From Amanita rubescens (Eukaryota; Basidiomycota; Agaricomycetes; Agaricales; Amanitaceae): 64,000 nucleotides of DNA. This document shows, piece after piece, positions 20,046-32,000 of this stretch (the first letter of the stretch is position 1; each line of letters begins with the position of its first letter). Position numbers and translations under genes: made by a program. Below the pieces are notes generated by a model. It was not told where the DNA came from, searched no databases, and was given only the letters and a program-made list of their open reading frames with translations. The stretch is from contig WION01000172.1 in NCBI GenBank assembly GCA_015039365.1, positions 1 to 64,000 of the forward strand. Reading direction: 5' to 3'.

Positions 20046-20892
20046 TAGTGTTTAAAAGTCCGGTTGCCAGACTGGAAAAAAACCGGCAACCGGACCGGAC
20101 CGATGCTCGGTTGCAACCGAACCGCAGTTGCGGTTGCCTTCAATTGAGACTGGTTTCGGTCTCGGTTGCCTCATACCTGCCATTTTAGGAAACCGGTTGA
20201 AGACCGGTTGCAACCGGTCTTTTATGGCAACCGGTAAGAGGGTTCTAGGGGTGGATTGGTCGGCGGGCAATCGGATGTCGCCCCTAATTGACCCTAATCC
20301 AGGGTTATGGTTAATGTCAGAATTTGAATGAATTTATGTTGTAGGTATCAAATATGTCATTTTTAATATTATGAGGTGGATATTATGGGCTGGATAGGTG
20401 GATGGGTAGGTGTGTGTCTGATTACTACGTTAATAAGGGGGATTGAACTGCTTGGATGGGTGGATGCATAAATTGACACTTGGATGACATTGAACATATG
20501 TCACGAAAATTACATTAAATTATTCTACGGGTTACAACAACATATTCTAAGGGTCACAGTGTAATTTTAATGTGTTAGATGGGTGCATGGGTGTATGACT
20601 GGATGGATCTGTGGCTAAATGGAATGATGTGAGGTGTTGGTGGGGTGGATGCATCGATAGAGACTTGGATGACACTGTGCTACACCGGTTGTGACCGGTC
20701 TTGGATCAGTTGGCAACCGGTTCATCAAAAACCGGTTGCAACTGCAGGCAACCGGGGGTGCAACCGGAGCCAACCGGTTGCATCCAGTTTCGGTTTCGGT
20801 TGCGAAAAATAATAGGAGTGTCACAACCGGTCACAGTCCGGTCTTTTCCAAAATAGGAAAAAGACCGGACCAAACCGGACTTTAAAACACTA
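20046..20892. mobile_element. hAT-like MITE with 8-bp target-site duplication
   Basis: The ends TAGTGTTTAAAAGTCCGGTT and AACCGGACTTTAAAACACTA are inverted repeats. They are flanked by a perfect 8-bp direct repeat TGCCTAGG (20038-20045 and 20893-20900), the duplication length of hAT transposons. Inner arms (to about 20275, and from about 20690) are packed with CCGGTTGCAACCGG-type palindromes. The centre holds GGATGGGTGGATG-type repeats. No transposase, so non-autonomous. Confidence 0.85.
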
Positions 20893-20900
20893 TGCCTAGG

Positions 20901-21424
20901 TGCGTTTTTCCCTGTCTCTCTTCACTGCGAATCCCAGGAGCCAATGTATCTCTCCCAGGTCCGTGATCGTGAGCTCCTTCTTCAACTCCCCCTTAACCTT
21001 CTCCATCAGTTCTTTCGACAACGTCATGATCGTTAAATCATCAACATGAACGACGATTATGCATATCCAGGCGATCGCGTAAGGTTCCCCATAGGCGATG
21101 GTACCAGTGACGAGCTGAAGGCTTGTTTTAATCCATAGATCGGGCGTAGGAGACGAAGAACTTTGTCGCAATCATCGGTTAGATGGACGGCGGGAGGTTG
21201 TGTCATATAAATAACCTCCTCCTCTTCGAATTTGCCATTAGGTAAGCGTTCTTGATGTCGATTTGATGGATCTCGAAATCTAAAGCAGTTGATAGAGCCA
21301 GTAAAGCCCGGATCGATGCCATCTTCACTACAGGTGCGAAATAGTCAACACCAGGGATCTGAGAGAGAGTCATGATGTATCGTGATGTGTCACAAAGGCC
21401 TCTGAGGCGACAAGAATCAATCAT
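20901..21424 (-). pseudogene. Copia-type reverse transcriptase relic
   Basis: Minus-strand fragments read the Copia RT core: APVVKMASIRALLALSTALD, EIHQIDIKNAYL, then MTQPPAVHL..RLLRPIYGLKQAF in a shifted frame, then VVHVDDLTIM (the catalytic DD) and ITDLGEIHWLLGFAVKR. At least two frameshifts separate them, and neither integrase nor RNase H is present. The MITE at 20046-20892 abuts the relic's 3' end. Confidence 0.8.
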
Positions 21425-21646
21425 GATGATTCACGTCCATCCACGCCTTTTCATGATGAGTATCACGACAATTCATCGTGATCACGAGGATTTCATCACT
21501 GATCATGATCTTTTTTACAGATTTTGCAGCAATTTCACGGCACATACGAGACCGCCCATAAGTCTCAAGTAACCTAGGCAGAACCTTCCTCGTCAAAACA
21601 CTTAATTGTATGTACAATATGGATGTCAATGGAAAAGCTTCGTTTT

Positions 21647-22862
21647 CTACCCCAGGCCCTCATTTGTCTCGGGATTCTCCATTGATTCTAGCCACTTCTT
21701 AATGTCTTCGTTGCTAGAAGGACTCGAGGCATGAACATCTTCTGTCTTTTTCTTGCCCATCCTCGAAGACCGCGTCCACAGTGCGTACACGTCATCCATC
21801 AAATCAGCGATGCGCCTCTTTTCCGGGGGAGCATTTGACGTTCTGTTCCTGCTACGCCGAGCGTAACGTCCGGATCCAGATTGACCTGTTGTCTGATCGC
21901 CCATCTGTACATCAACATGACTTGATCCACTACTATCCGATACACCGTCACTATCTTCATCTTCATCTTCCCCTTCGGGATAATAAGCATCGCTTGAGTG
22001 TTCCCGGACATATTCGATAAATGAATTTGAACTCCATGCTTTCATAGCGGCCGCGGCGTAGAAGAGATTAACAATGACAGCAGGTGGCCATTCCCTGGTG
22101 TCTTGTGGCAGCCGCGCATCAGAGTTGTGGGGAGCGATAACGGGGGTCACGCGGCCAAGCTGAGCTGAATCGACGAAATGTTGCAGCGTAAGGCGACTGG
22201 CCGGGCCCTCTTGACCGGCTGCGTGGGGTGGATTGTAAGGAATATCATCGACAGTCAAACCAAAGTCGGGGGTCTGAGACACTTAAGCTTCGGAATAGCC
22301 CTGGAAGGAAATAACAGCGAACCTTCAGGAACGCCATCATACCGGATCCAAACGGGAGATGGAGTTGGTTGACTAACAGAAGTCCATTCCGAGTGTCATT
22401 AATGTCGTTAATCTCATCGGCACCTGGTACACCGCGGTGATGGACGACGTTCGAGATGTACTTGATTAAGTTAGAAAGTTCCCATAGAAGATTGGTAAGG
22501 CCGCACGTTGCTTCCCTTCGCATGGGGAGAATATGACATGCAGTGCAGTATGTCTCTATATCATTCGTCATCACGCAGGTCCCATCTCGCTCAATTACGT
22601 TAGGTCCTGAAATCTCTTTGGCGGATGGTTAAATTTGAAGTAATTGATGTTCTGTCGTCCGCTGCATCGACATCGGCAAGGTGGGGTTCACCTGAGAAAG
22701 CTAACAAGTTAGCGAGATATTATCGTATGCCAGTCACTCCACCTTACCCTCTGAGACGAAATAGTATGTACGGGCTTCTATAGCTGCTGTATAATCATCG
22801 AGATCCTGGGCCAGCTTTCGATAGGGAGAGGTGGCCCTCTCGTCCGTAGATGACAAACCCTA
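21647..22862 (-). pseudogene. HNH endonuclease-domain protein, mushroom type, with frameshift
   Basis: Reading minus: a helical N-terminal part (KLAQDLDDYTAAIEARTYYF), an intron of about 55 nt (GTAAGG..CTCAG), then the HNH core VIERDGTCVMT..CTACHILP..NGLLLVNQLH..FGSGMMAFLK. After a probable second short intron comes a 3' part (ILP-free, WPPAVIVNLFYAAAAMKAW, acidic and basic tail) ending at 21647. The N-terminal frame runs into a stop near 22612 while the HNH frame starts one base off, so the copy is damaged or misread. HNH proteins of this layout are numerous and uncharacterised in Agaricomycetes. The start codon is not identified. Confidence 0.6.
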
Positions 22863-22869
22863 GAAATCG

Positions 22870-23317
22870 AAGCCATTTTAGAGGGTTAACAGCAAAGGTG
22901 ACGCATTTATCAAGTGGGATTGACAGCGCAAGCTTGGTCACATTGTGGAAAGACAGCCGTAACCTGACTTTGGGCGTGGTTGCAGACAGCCTGACGTTTG
23001 GTCGTTACTGTTGATATGGTTCTGCCGGCGAAACTAGAGGAAATATATGGATATTGTTGTGCAGGATGACAAGTTCACGTGAGCCTGTCCTCAGATTTTT
23101 TTCAATTTCCGACGTTCAATACCGACCACAACTTGTTCTTGCTCATGGCGAACCCGACATCAACTAAGTTACCATTACTCTTTGCGATAAGAGACGAATG
23201 CTGATAGATTGGCTTTATACGCCTGTGAACCACTTCACGCCAAAAATGCCCAGGTAATGGCTCGACCGCTTGTACGAGGTGCTTGCACACTGCACAGATG
23301 ATGGCGGCCATATTTTT
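22870..23317. other. No gene supported
   Basis: Sequence upstream of the HNH relic; short open frames on both strands show no recognisable features. Confidence 0.4.
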
Positions 23318-23825
23318 TGTGAAAAAGACGAGGTAGAAGACTGGTGGACCACTGCCAACGTCGTGACTTGTCTACTGAGGCCCGTTTCACCAGATATCTG
23401 TACCACGGCCTGGCGATATGCGCTAAGCGAGAAATCACCTCGCTAGCGCGGTGATTTCGGCTCTCGTTATCCTCGACGAATGCGCCGACTACATGGCGTC
23501 CTACGGTCTACCAAGCAAAGGATGGGATATGTGGGCTGTTCAGGCTATACGGGGCAAGGGTGGAAAACGAGGAGACGGACAGATGGGTCCAGCACTTACG
23601 AAGGTGCGTTCATCTCTTTCTGTATGTACCTCTTCGGCAGGCCTCAGATTCTTCATCCAGGCTACCAACATCCTTGATCCACACCCGGCGCCCATACACC
23701 ACCCAAATGCCACTAGCTCAACATTTATAAACTCCAAAAACCACCGCGTCACCGGTTACAGTGCCCGTCTCACCGAGTCCCCTCAGAGTGAACACGGAGG
23801 TTTTACGCTGCAGCCTTCGTCGTAA
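23318..23825 (+). pseudogene. Gene fragment of unknown family, better-preserved copy of the 17015-17440 duplication
   Basis: A frame from 23451 reads VILDECADYMASYGLPSKGW, QAIRGKGGKRGDGQMGPALT, a possible short intron (GTGCGT..GGCAG, about 23604-23640) and GLRFFIQATNILDPHPAPIH. An upstream segment in another frame reads DEVEDWWTTANVVTCLLRP. I do not recognise the family. The coding-like character and the duplication suggest fragments of a real gene scattered by transposition or segmental duplication. Confidence 0.4.
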
Positions 23826-24289
23826 TTCAAGAGGGTTGCTTCGTAGTTTTCGGTCATGGCGTGCGCAGAGAGGACAAATGACTGGCCCGAATCAGTATGG
23901 AGTGCGGAAAACAAAGCCAAGCATATCTTTCAACTTTGTCCGTATCACGTAGCGAGTCTTTTTATGTGAACTGCACCAATTCCCTTCCACTGGTAAACAT
24001 TTCTGACAGTCAATCCGATGCCTGCATGACGGAATAGGGAAAGAACCCTCCGCTCCGTCCTCAAGCTCAAAAAACAACGCAAATTTACTTAACATGCTCA
24101 CCCTTCTCTCCGCCGGTATACACACCCACCCTTTGCTTCACCGCCACCTTTTCCAACCCAACACCGATGCCTTTTCAGGTGATTCACTCGATGAAGGCGT
24201 TGCCCTGCGACGAACCCAGCTCACCTTCGCCCCAACATCGCATACCGGACTAGGATCGTCCCGGATTACCCCTTCCTCGTCGCGGCGAA

Positions 24290-25515
24290 ATGTTTGATAT
24301 GAAAGAGGAATGGGGGAACTTGATCAACATCGCTCAGGATATCGGAGGTGTCGTTGATGAAGACGAGGATTATAGCGACGAGGGTGGGCCAAGGTCGAAG
24401 CCGTGGATCCGGATTCGGATATGGACCCGGAACGAGGATGAGGACGACGTGAGTCTCAATCGACATTTTTGTTCCTAACTCTGACCTTACGTGCTTAAAG
24501 CTTTCGATCGCACCCAAACACGTCTCCTACGACACCCAAGATCCCACCGAGGCCTTACCCTTTTCACCAACGGAAGAACGAGCGGACGAAGAAGACCAAG
24601 GCCTCACGAACCACGAACGGACCGTCTCAACCCAAAACAAACTCGTCGATTCCTTTCTCACCTTGATTGTGCCAGATGTGCGGTGCAGATGGAATCAAGG
24701 AACGGTGGAAAGCGTTGAGAGCTCGTTGCGAATGGACGAGTGTCGATAACGCGGGTGTAAGTGGACGGATGGGATTGGGCTGGCATAAAATGCAAATAGA
24801 GGCGCGTCGTGTGTTGGATGGATTATCAGGATTTATTGCGTGCGTCGTCTCATTCCTCTTCTCCAATTCACGAAACTTACCTTGGGCATACACAGTTCAT
24901 AGCGTAAGTACCGCACCTAAATGATAGACACAACTCACCACCACCCATATCGCAGTCAAGAACAGGCAGATCATCAGGAAACGAAAAAGTCGTTGAGGCA
25001 TGGGGGAGATCAAGATATTGGAGGTGTTGTGGACAAAGACGGCGAGGATACGGGCGTCTCTGAGGATCACGACGACGACGTGAGTCTTAATCCACATTTT
25101 ATTCCGGGATCTGACCCTGCACGCATACAGATTTCAACTCTACTGGAAAACGTCTCGTCCGACACCGCCCACTCCGGACTGTCTAGCATCCAACGCCGCC
25201 TCGCCTTTTCCTAGAACAAGCGGACGAAGAAGAAGAAGAAGAAGACCAAAGCATCACGAATGACATCGTTGAGAATAACGGGAAGCATTGAGAGCTTGTC
25301 GTGGAGGTACCAACGTCCATAACGCGGGATGGCAGGCTTAGAAGGTGAATGGAGGCGCATCGTCTATCGGATGGATTATCAAGATTTATTGCGTGCGTGT
25401 TTCTCCTTTCCTCGTCTCCAGTTCACGAAACTTACCCGCGCGCGCGCACAGCTCAAAGACACAACTTCACCGCACCCGTTTTGCAGTCAAGAACAGGCGG
25501 ATCATCAGATAATGA
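24290..25515 (+). pseudogene. Degenerate tandem duplication of an unknown acidic-protein gene
   Basis: Segments at 24330-24920 and 24990-25515 repeat the same order of motifs: an IGGVVDEDED-type acidic stretch ending in GACGACGTGAGTCT (a likely donor), a TCGTCCGA/CACCGA block, a GAACRAGCGGACGAAGAAG block, and a terminal LDGLSGFIA / MDYQDLLRA-type helix followed by CAGTCAAGAACAGGCRGATCATCAG. Frames are broken in both. The family is not recognised. Confidence 0.4.
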
Positions 25516-26161
25516 AGAAGATATCAACGAAGCCACCCGGCTATTCCCAATCACGCTACACATCACGGGTACTCTGCGTCTCGTCCTCGTCCTACACCTT
25601 CCTCGACCTCAGTTCAAGACGAATCGGCCGATCCAAATGTCCTCATCTCGAACATGTTATTTGTTGTTGAGAGGGATGAACGCTGGTAGATGATGACGGT
25701 GGTTAGAGAAAGAGTGTGATGGAGCTGATGCAAATATGCAAGATTCTAGGACGCGATTCGGTTAGAAGTGAGGCATCAGATTCAGACAAAAGACGGGCGT
25801 CGGGTACTGACCAACTCCGATAGGCAGTTTGTTTGTAGCGACGCCTGCAATCGTCTCCTTGAAACCCTTTAGCTTTTGGGGGGTTGCTGTCCGGCGAGTG
25901 CGTAACATGCTGACGCCCAGACCTCGTGACGGCCGGGCAGAGCCATTGGAGCTTTGGCCAGCTGTCATGCAAGCAACAGGGTAAATGGTTCTAACCTGAT
26001 TTTGACGGAGAGCCCTAGTGTAAAAACGGGTATGGGATGCCGAAGATGCCGCACAAGCTGCTTCAAAGCCAAGGCCCATATTGATCTGATCGACCACTCC
26101 TTGATCAGTTCTCTCCCCGCCTTTCGCTTTTCTTTAGCGTCTAGGGAACTCAAGCGCAACC

Positions 26162-28686
26162 ATGGCTGCCAATGTGACGAAGGATGGCGTTGTCGATTAC
26201 CCCATTGTCGATGGCATGCCTCTCAACGGAATATGGAATTATGGGCCCAATACAGCCGGCGCTGCAATTTCTGCGAAGCAAGGCTTTCTCGATATATCGC
26301 GCGGTGCATCGGCATTTTCCAACCAGTGGACCAAGCTCAGCATTCGACACACGATGCAAATCGCGGACGGCCTTGTCCTTCAGTTTGATATCAGTTATCT
26401 GAAAATCAGTGTACGTTAACGGCGTTATATCAATGATCGATATTTATCTTTGCACCATCAATGTAGCCAGCGACAGAAGTTAAGGTCGGTTTGCCTTGTG
26501 GCTTAATCTTACGCTATGATGGTACCGATTTCAACTATTGCTGGTGGTTGGACTCGAGCGGGTTCAATCATCTTGGGCGTTCTACCATTGTCATAGGCGG
26601 GGACTACGTGCAGGTTACACTTTGCTTTTGGCCAGCCGGCATGGCAATATTTGAAGATGGTCGCCTAATCACAGTATGGACCACGTCGAACCCCGCATCG
26701 CTCGAGCCGGTGTTCGATTGGCAGATCCTCTCGGGAGGATCAAGCCTTGGCGCGCAGATTCGTTCTATTCTCGTCATTCCATCCACTTTTGCGCCTGGCT
26801 CAAATGCCCCATGGGATATAGCTTTCTCATGCGCTTCTATTCCACCAGCAGATACCTGGGAGGCGTCTACACAGAAGGACGACCCCATCCCGATCTCTTA
26901 TTCCGAAGATGGCTACATGCGCGCATCCACAACCAGCCTCTCCAAATCGAATTACTCCGTTTTTCCCAAAGTGGCCATTCCGATGATGAAAACCGGCCTT
27001 ATCATGTATCGCATGCGCGTAAATGTCTCAGCCGGTAGCGAGACCAAAGTTACCCTAATGGGGAAAAACATCCTGCGAATTACTGGTGGCGGTCAGACGG
27101 TCCAGTGGGACAAATGGAAGGCCGGCGTTTTCACCAAACTATCGGATAGTTCGATAGAGGTGGGCAGCGAGAAGTGGACTATCGTGACCCTGGTCTACTC
27201 GTCTAACTCCATCTCACTCTTTGAGAATGGAGTTTACAAATTCAACCGTATCTATGACGAGGGTGGTTCCCCGTGGCCCGCGACGTTCTCTGTGCAGCAT
27301 TGGACTGCCGGCACCGCCGTCTCAGTTGACATAAGTAACGTCCGATGTGTACCGCTGCAGAAGAACGCCGAGATGCTCATACGCGATTTACAACCCTTCG
27401 TCCTGGCGTATTACCCGCTCAAGACCAACCTTTCTGAGGCCATTATTACGGCCCCTATGCTTTCCCTCATACCAGTTAATAATTACGCGCCAAAGTTCAC
27501 TCCAGGCGCGTTCGGCAATGCGATCGATTTTTCAGCGATGCAAGGCGCGCTGAAGTTTCCTTTGTATCCTTACCAGCGTACGTTTGCCTCATATACCCTC
27601 GCCCTTTGGGTTAATGTCCTCGACTATCCTACAACAAAGGCTGGGATCGTTGGTCCTCTCAGCATTCTCTTCGACGGAAAACTCAATTTCGTGTTCCAAT
27701 ACTCCCAAACTGAGTCATACAAGCGCACTACGTTCACCTCCAGGCAGGCTATCCCGAAAAATAAGTGGGTCTCCATTATCATCGCATACACATTCGAAGA
27801 GTCCCGCTTTTCGCTCTTTGTCGATGGCGTCCCTGACATCGTTGTTTATACGTCACCTGACAACTCAAGTCAATTTGCAACTTTGCCGGTGTATGGTTTC
27901 GTTGGCGCTTCGGAAGATAACGCAGGAGGTATCACCGTACTCAATGGCCAGGTTGGTGATATCATGTTTTTCCGACAACACGTACACGACGTCACCGCAC
28001 TCGCGCTTGCTAACAAGTCGACGTCGGCTGACGTTCCGCATGAGAGGGTGATGAGATTCGTACCTCCATTGGTTCCGGCTTTCCTCGGCATTGCATGGGC
28101 TGCCCTCAATACTGCAGTCGTGATGGACACGGTTCGGGCAATTACGTCAGGCCCATCCCTGCAAGATGTTGTCAATCGCATTGTAGACAGAGTTGGGAAG
28201 CCTGCGGAAAAGGATAAACGGGTCTCCCGCCAGGACATTGGGATTGATGAAAACTACCCAATTCATATCGACGTCGGCGGGGAGGGCCCTTTGGATGATC
28301 GCGGTCTGGTATCCGGTTTTCAGGACGCTATCAATTTGAATACTGCGGATCATGTCGCAGTGTCTCGGAACGGTGGTCCAATCCCGTTCCTGGTTCAAGT
28401 CAGGAACAACGAGTACCCTTTTGTGGACAAGTTTGCGGACAAACTCACTATGTTTGGATCCACGCTCACCGCGACCGGTGCTGACGAGATGGTACGCATA
28501 ATCAAGCCCACAGGCACAATTGATTTCTGGATTAACGACACGCCGGAATACAACGAGCTGCTCGAGCAGATGGCACGTGCGCTCAAGTCGCATGTGCACA
28601 CGCCAGAAGAGCTCGATCGCTTCAAGGGCAATAAAGTATTCACTCGAAGGCAGATTATTGCTAACAAGAACGGTTCGGAGCTTTGA
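26162..28686 (+). CDS. LamG/concanavalin A-like protein with C-terminal methyltransferase-like domain
   Basis: Two exons, 26162-26410 and 26467-28686 (intron GTACGT..TGTAG, phase 0), give 822 residues. Residues ~1-240 and ~255-610 resemble concanavalin A/LamG-like beta-sandwiches; the clearest is LAYYPLKTNLSEAI..FGNAIDFS..SYTLALWVNV, typical of LamG-like jelly rolls. A hydrophobic stretch near 615-640 (LVPAFLGIAWAALNTAVVMD) precedes a C-terminal part with IHIDVGGEGPLDDRGLVSGF..DAINLN..PFVDKFADKLTMFGSTL..EMVRIIKPTGTIDFWIND. That pattern recalls the SAM-dependent methyltransferase-like domain at the C-terminus of bacterial secreted and polymorphic toxin-type proteins. No N-terminal signal peptide is evident. 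The function is unknown; carbohydrate binding is inferred from fold only. Confidence 0.8.
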
Positions 28687-29085
28687 TTCAAGTTGTAAAT
28701 TGTACTATTACGCGTCCTATGGTTTCCTTTTGTTCTCATTCGTATCTCAACTAAATGTTCTTATCTCGGATATCTGGTACTCGTTAAAAGTCTTCTTGTT
28801 GTCAGTCAGCGGGTGAGCTGCGACCAAAACACGGCAGACAGCAGGAGTCCGCCTCGGCCCCGGCCTACCAATCTTCTTTCATGGTCCAAATCGAAGAATA
28901 ACAGACCAACGACTACCGATGACTGATCTTTGTCAGTTGGGCGTGCTGAAATACGGAAACCACGGCACGATGCGAAGGGTATTGAACATTAAGTGAGAAA
29001 CGCTTCGTGAAGGGTAAGGACTTGTTCCTAGGTCTTAGCACTATATAGACTGTATCCCTAATTTGAAAAATCAACATAAATTACA
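28687..29085. other. Convergent intergenic region
   Basis: 3' flanks of the LamG gene and of DNA polymerase gamma. No further gene or strong motif seen. Confidence 0.5.
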
Positions 29086-32000
29086 TTAATAACGATACTC
29101 GTCCAACAAGTTCCGCTGAAACTCGTATTCACTCCAATCAATCCCCTCTCCGTTACCCAAAGGCACATTCTCACCCCCTTTCCTCCCCTTCTTGCCATTC
29201 GCTCCCAGCCTACCCCCAATTCCACCTTCAAACTTGACACCGTGAACTTTCTGCGCAAGCCCCTTCACCTCTCCAAAATCCTGAGCCGCTTGCGCTTTCA
29301 AGAAAGCCGCCGTGTTGGCTCGATGAACCATGCAATCTGGTTCTTCGTACCCTTCCAACGAGCCGACGTGCTCAACTCCGCGTTCCTCGCCCAAACTTCC
29401 TCCCGTCTTTTCCAACACACCCTCGATATTCAGAGACTCGCCAGGCGGAATAGGCACCGGCTGACTGGGTGTCACACACTCCATATCCACTTCCTTCCTC
29501 AAACACTTGTCCACGTCCACCGCCGAAAAAAACGCGACGCCCTGCGGTAAGTCGTCCATACCGAGCATATACGCAAACATCGCTCTCGTCCACAAATTGG
29601 AGATTTGCAACGCCAGCGCGGCGCGGTACTTGTCTTCTTCTTTGACGAGGTACCGGAGTTCGTCGTGCACCGAGATGAGGTATCGTGCTTGGATATGGTA
29701 CCGTTTGATGAGATATTCCATCGATACGATGAGCATGTGGAGGTAATCCACACCCGAGGATTGGACGACCCAATTGATTCTCGAAGGCATATAATCCGAT
29801 CCGAATTCGTTTGGGAGGTACTCCTTGCTCAACGCGTACGTCACGCCGCATCCCAACGCAGGCGTCCTAGGCTTCTCTGAATTTGCAATCTCTTCGAGCT
29901 TGTTGAACACGAAGCTCTCGGACCCTCCGAACCAAAACTTTCGATCAAACATGTCGGATCGGTGAGTGTTGCGACCCTTTGTGGAAGCGTACAGATTTTC
30001 GGCGAGTTTTTGAGCTTCTGGTATCGACATCCCGGCGTTGGCCTGAAGGAGGAGCAGAACGGCGTGTTTCATCCCGGCCCCATAAATCCTTGAATAGTTG
30101 AATACTTTAGCTTGGTCGCGGGACAAGCCGAGTATCTTTGCCGTTTTCGAATGCAAGTCCGTCCCAGCGCTTTTCGTCCCTTCGAGCGTCATCCACCCCA
30201 ATGCCGTCGCACCGTGCATACCAAACTGCGCGTCTCCCATACAACTCGAGATCCATAGCTCTTCCGAATCCACATCGGCACCGATGATGGCGTAGCCTGG
30301 TGGTGCACGGACCATCGCTTTCAGTTCTGACCCGACGCGGTTCTTTTTCGCATTGGAAGCTGTCAACCAAGTCTTTTCGATCGCGCGGCGGGTGACGGTG
30401 CCCATGGAAATGACTTGAGGGAGGATGATACCCCACTTGTCGTCCTTATCCTCGAAACCCAATTTCCGCCCATCGCCCTCCCAAACGACCATCTGGTTCA
30501 TGATCCGATCCCTCGAGCTCATCCAATAACTGCACACCGCACTCAACTCGAGCGCCTCTTTCGCCTCTCCACCTGGACTCGTGAGCACCCCATCCGCCGC
30601 ATACTTGACGAACGTCTTGGCGAGGGGAGACCCCACGTTGGCTTTTTCACCGTCTTTATGAGGCAACTTGTAGAACGCGAAACCGTGGTGAAGAACTAGA
30701 TCGGCGAGAGTCGAATCGGCAGGGTTGGAGAACGTAAGAGAGGATCCGTGCTTGGAAGTTTCCGAGACGGAAGAAGGAACGCGGTATATCCAACCGTGTT
30801 CTCTCGAATGAAACAAGGGGTAGCCTCTCCACGCCAATTTGAACAGGAGCGGCGCAATTCGGTTTCGAGGAGTGAGATCGATCGTACCGGGAGGTAAACC
30901 TTTTTTGGGTTTCGTCAAGTCCCAATACCATTTCGGCCAACAAACGGCGGGCGCTTTCGGCTTCTCCTGCTCTTTCCGTTTTCCGTTTTTCTTTGGGCTC
31001 CAATTTAGTTGAGAGAACCATGGATCTTGAACAATGACGGATTCGGGATCCTTCCTAGCCTCGTCCATCACGCGAGCTGCAAGTTCTTGTATTCGATCGT
31101 CCAGGTCTTTTGAACCAGACGATAACGCCATCGCTAGGTCGTCATCGTTAGACGTCATCTCGCCCGAGACCAACAGCACTTTTGCGTTACGCGGACCAAG
31201 GATCTGACCGGTCTTCTGACCGCGAGCGGTACGCAGTTTGCCAATATTTCCTTTGTCGTCGACGTAATGCCAGCCTTCTTTGCTCGAGTATTTGAGTGGA
31301 AAGCCATTATACGCCAGTTTGAGCAATAACGGGACGATACGGGAGGGAGATGTAACGAGAGTACTGAGCCACGCCGGATCTTCCGGTACTTGCAGCGCGT
31401 CATGTTCAGGTTCAGGTTCAGGTTCATCAGGCTCCTGCACCTTCTTAACATAACTTGAGCAAAAAGACAACAACGAAAAAAAAAAGAACATTACTCACGA
31501 CACCCCTCGATTTTCCCGCCTTTTTCAAAGTCCAATCCAACTGTGCCAACCACGGGTCCTTCTCCCACTCCCTCGTCGTCGTCATCTCCTTCGCGCTCGT
31601 CGCCAACTCGATCAACCTCCTCTTCACACCCTCTTCCATCCCTCTATAAACGCGCTCGGCGCTTTCAATATATCTCTCCCAGGCGCTGTTAACTGTGAGA
31701 AAGCTGGACCCCATAGTAAGTACGCCTGAGAAGGAGACGGGGTGTGGACACCGGGAGAGGAAAGAGGGGAGGATGGTACTGTAGACTTTATGAGCTGTGT
31801 GGACGTCGGTGGCGCAATAGGTTAAAAGGTCGGCGAGGGATAGATTGTCCGAGTCGGTAGTAGGGGGAGTTGGGTCCAAGTCCTCGAGGTCGAGGCTGGG
31901 ATTCGGATTTGGGTCCGGGTTGGAGTCGGGCCCAGGAACGGGAGGAGGAAACAAATGAGGCATAAGTTCGCCTCGAGTAATTCGGAGGAGTTTATTGATA

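Noticed and set aside
22245..22372. Plus-strand frame over the HNH gene
   Set aside because: Shadow of the minus-strand HNH and downstream coding sequence.
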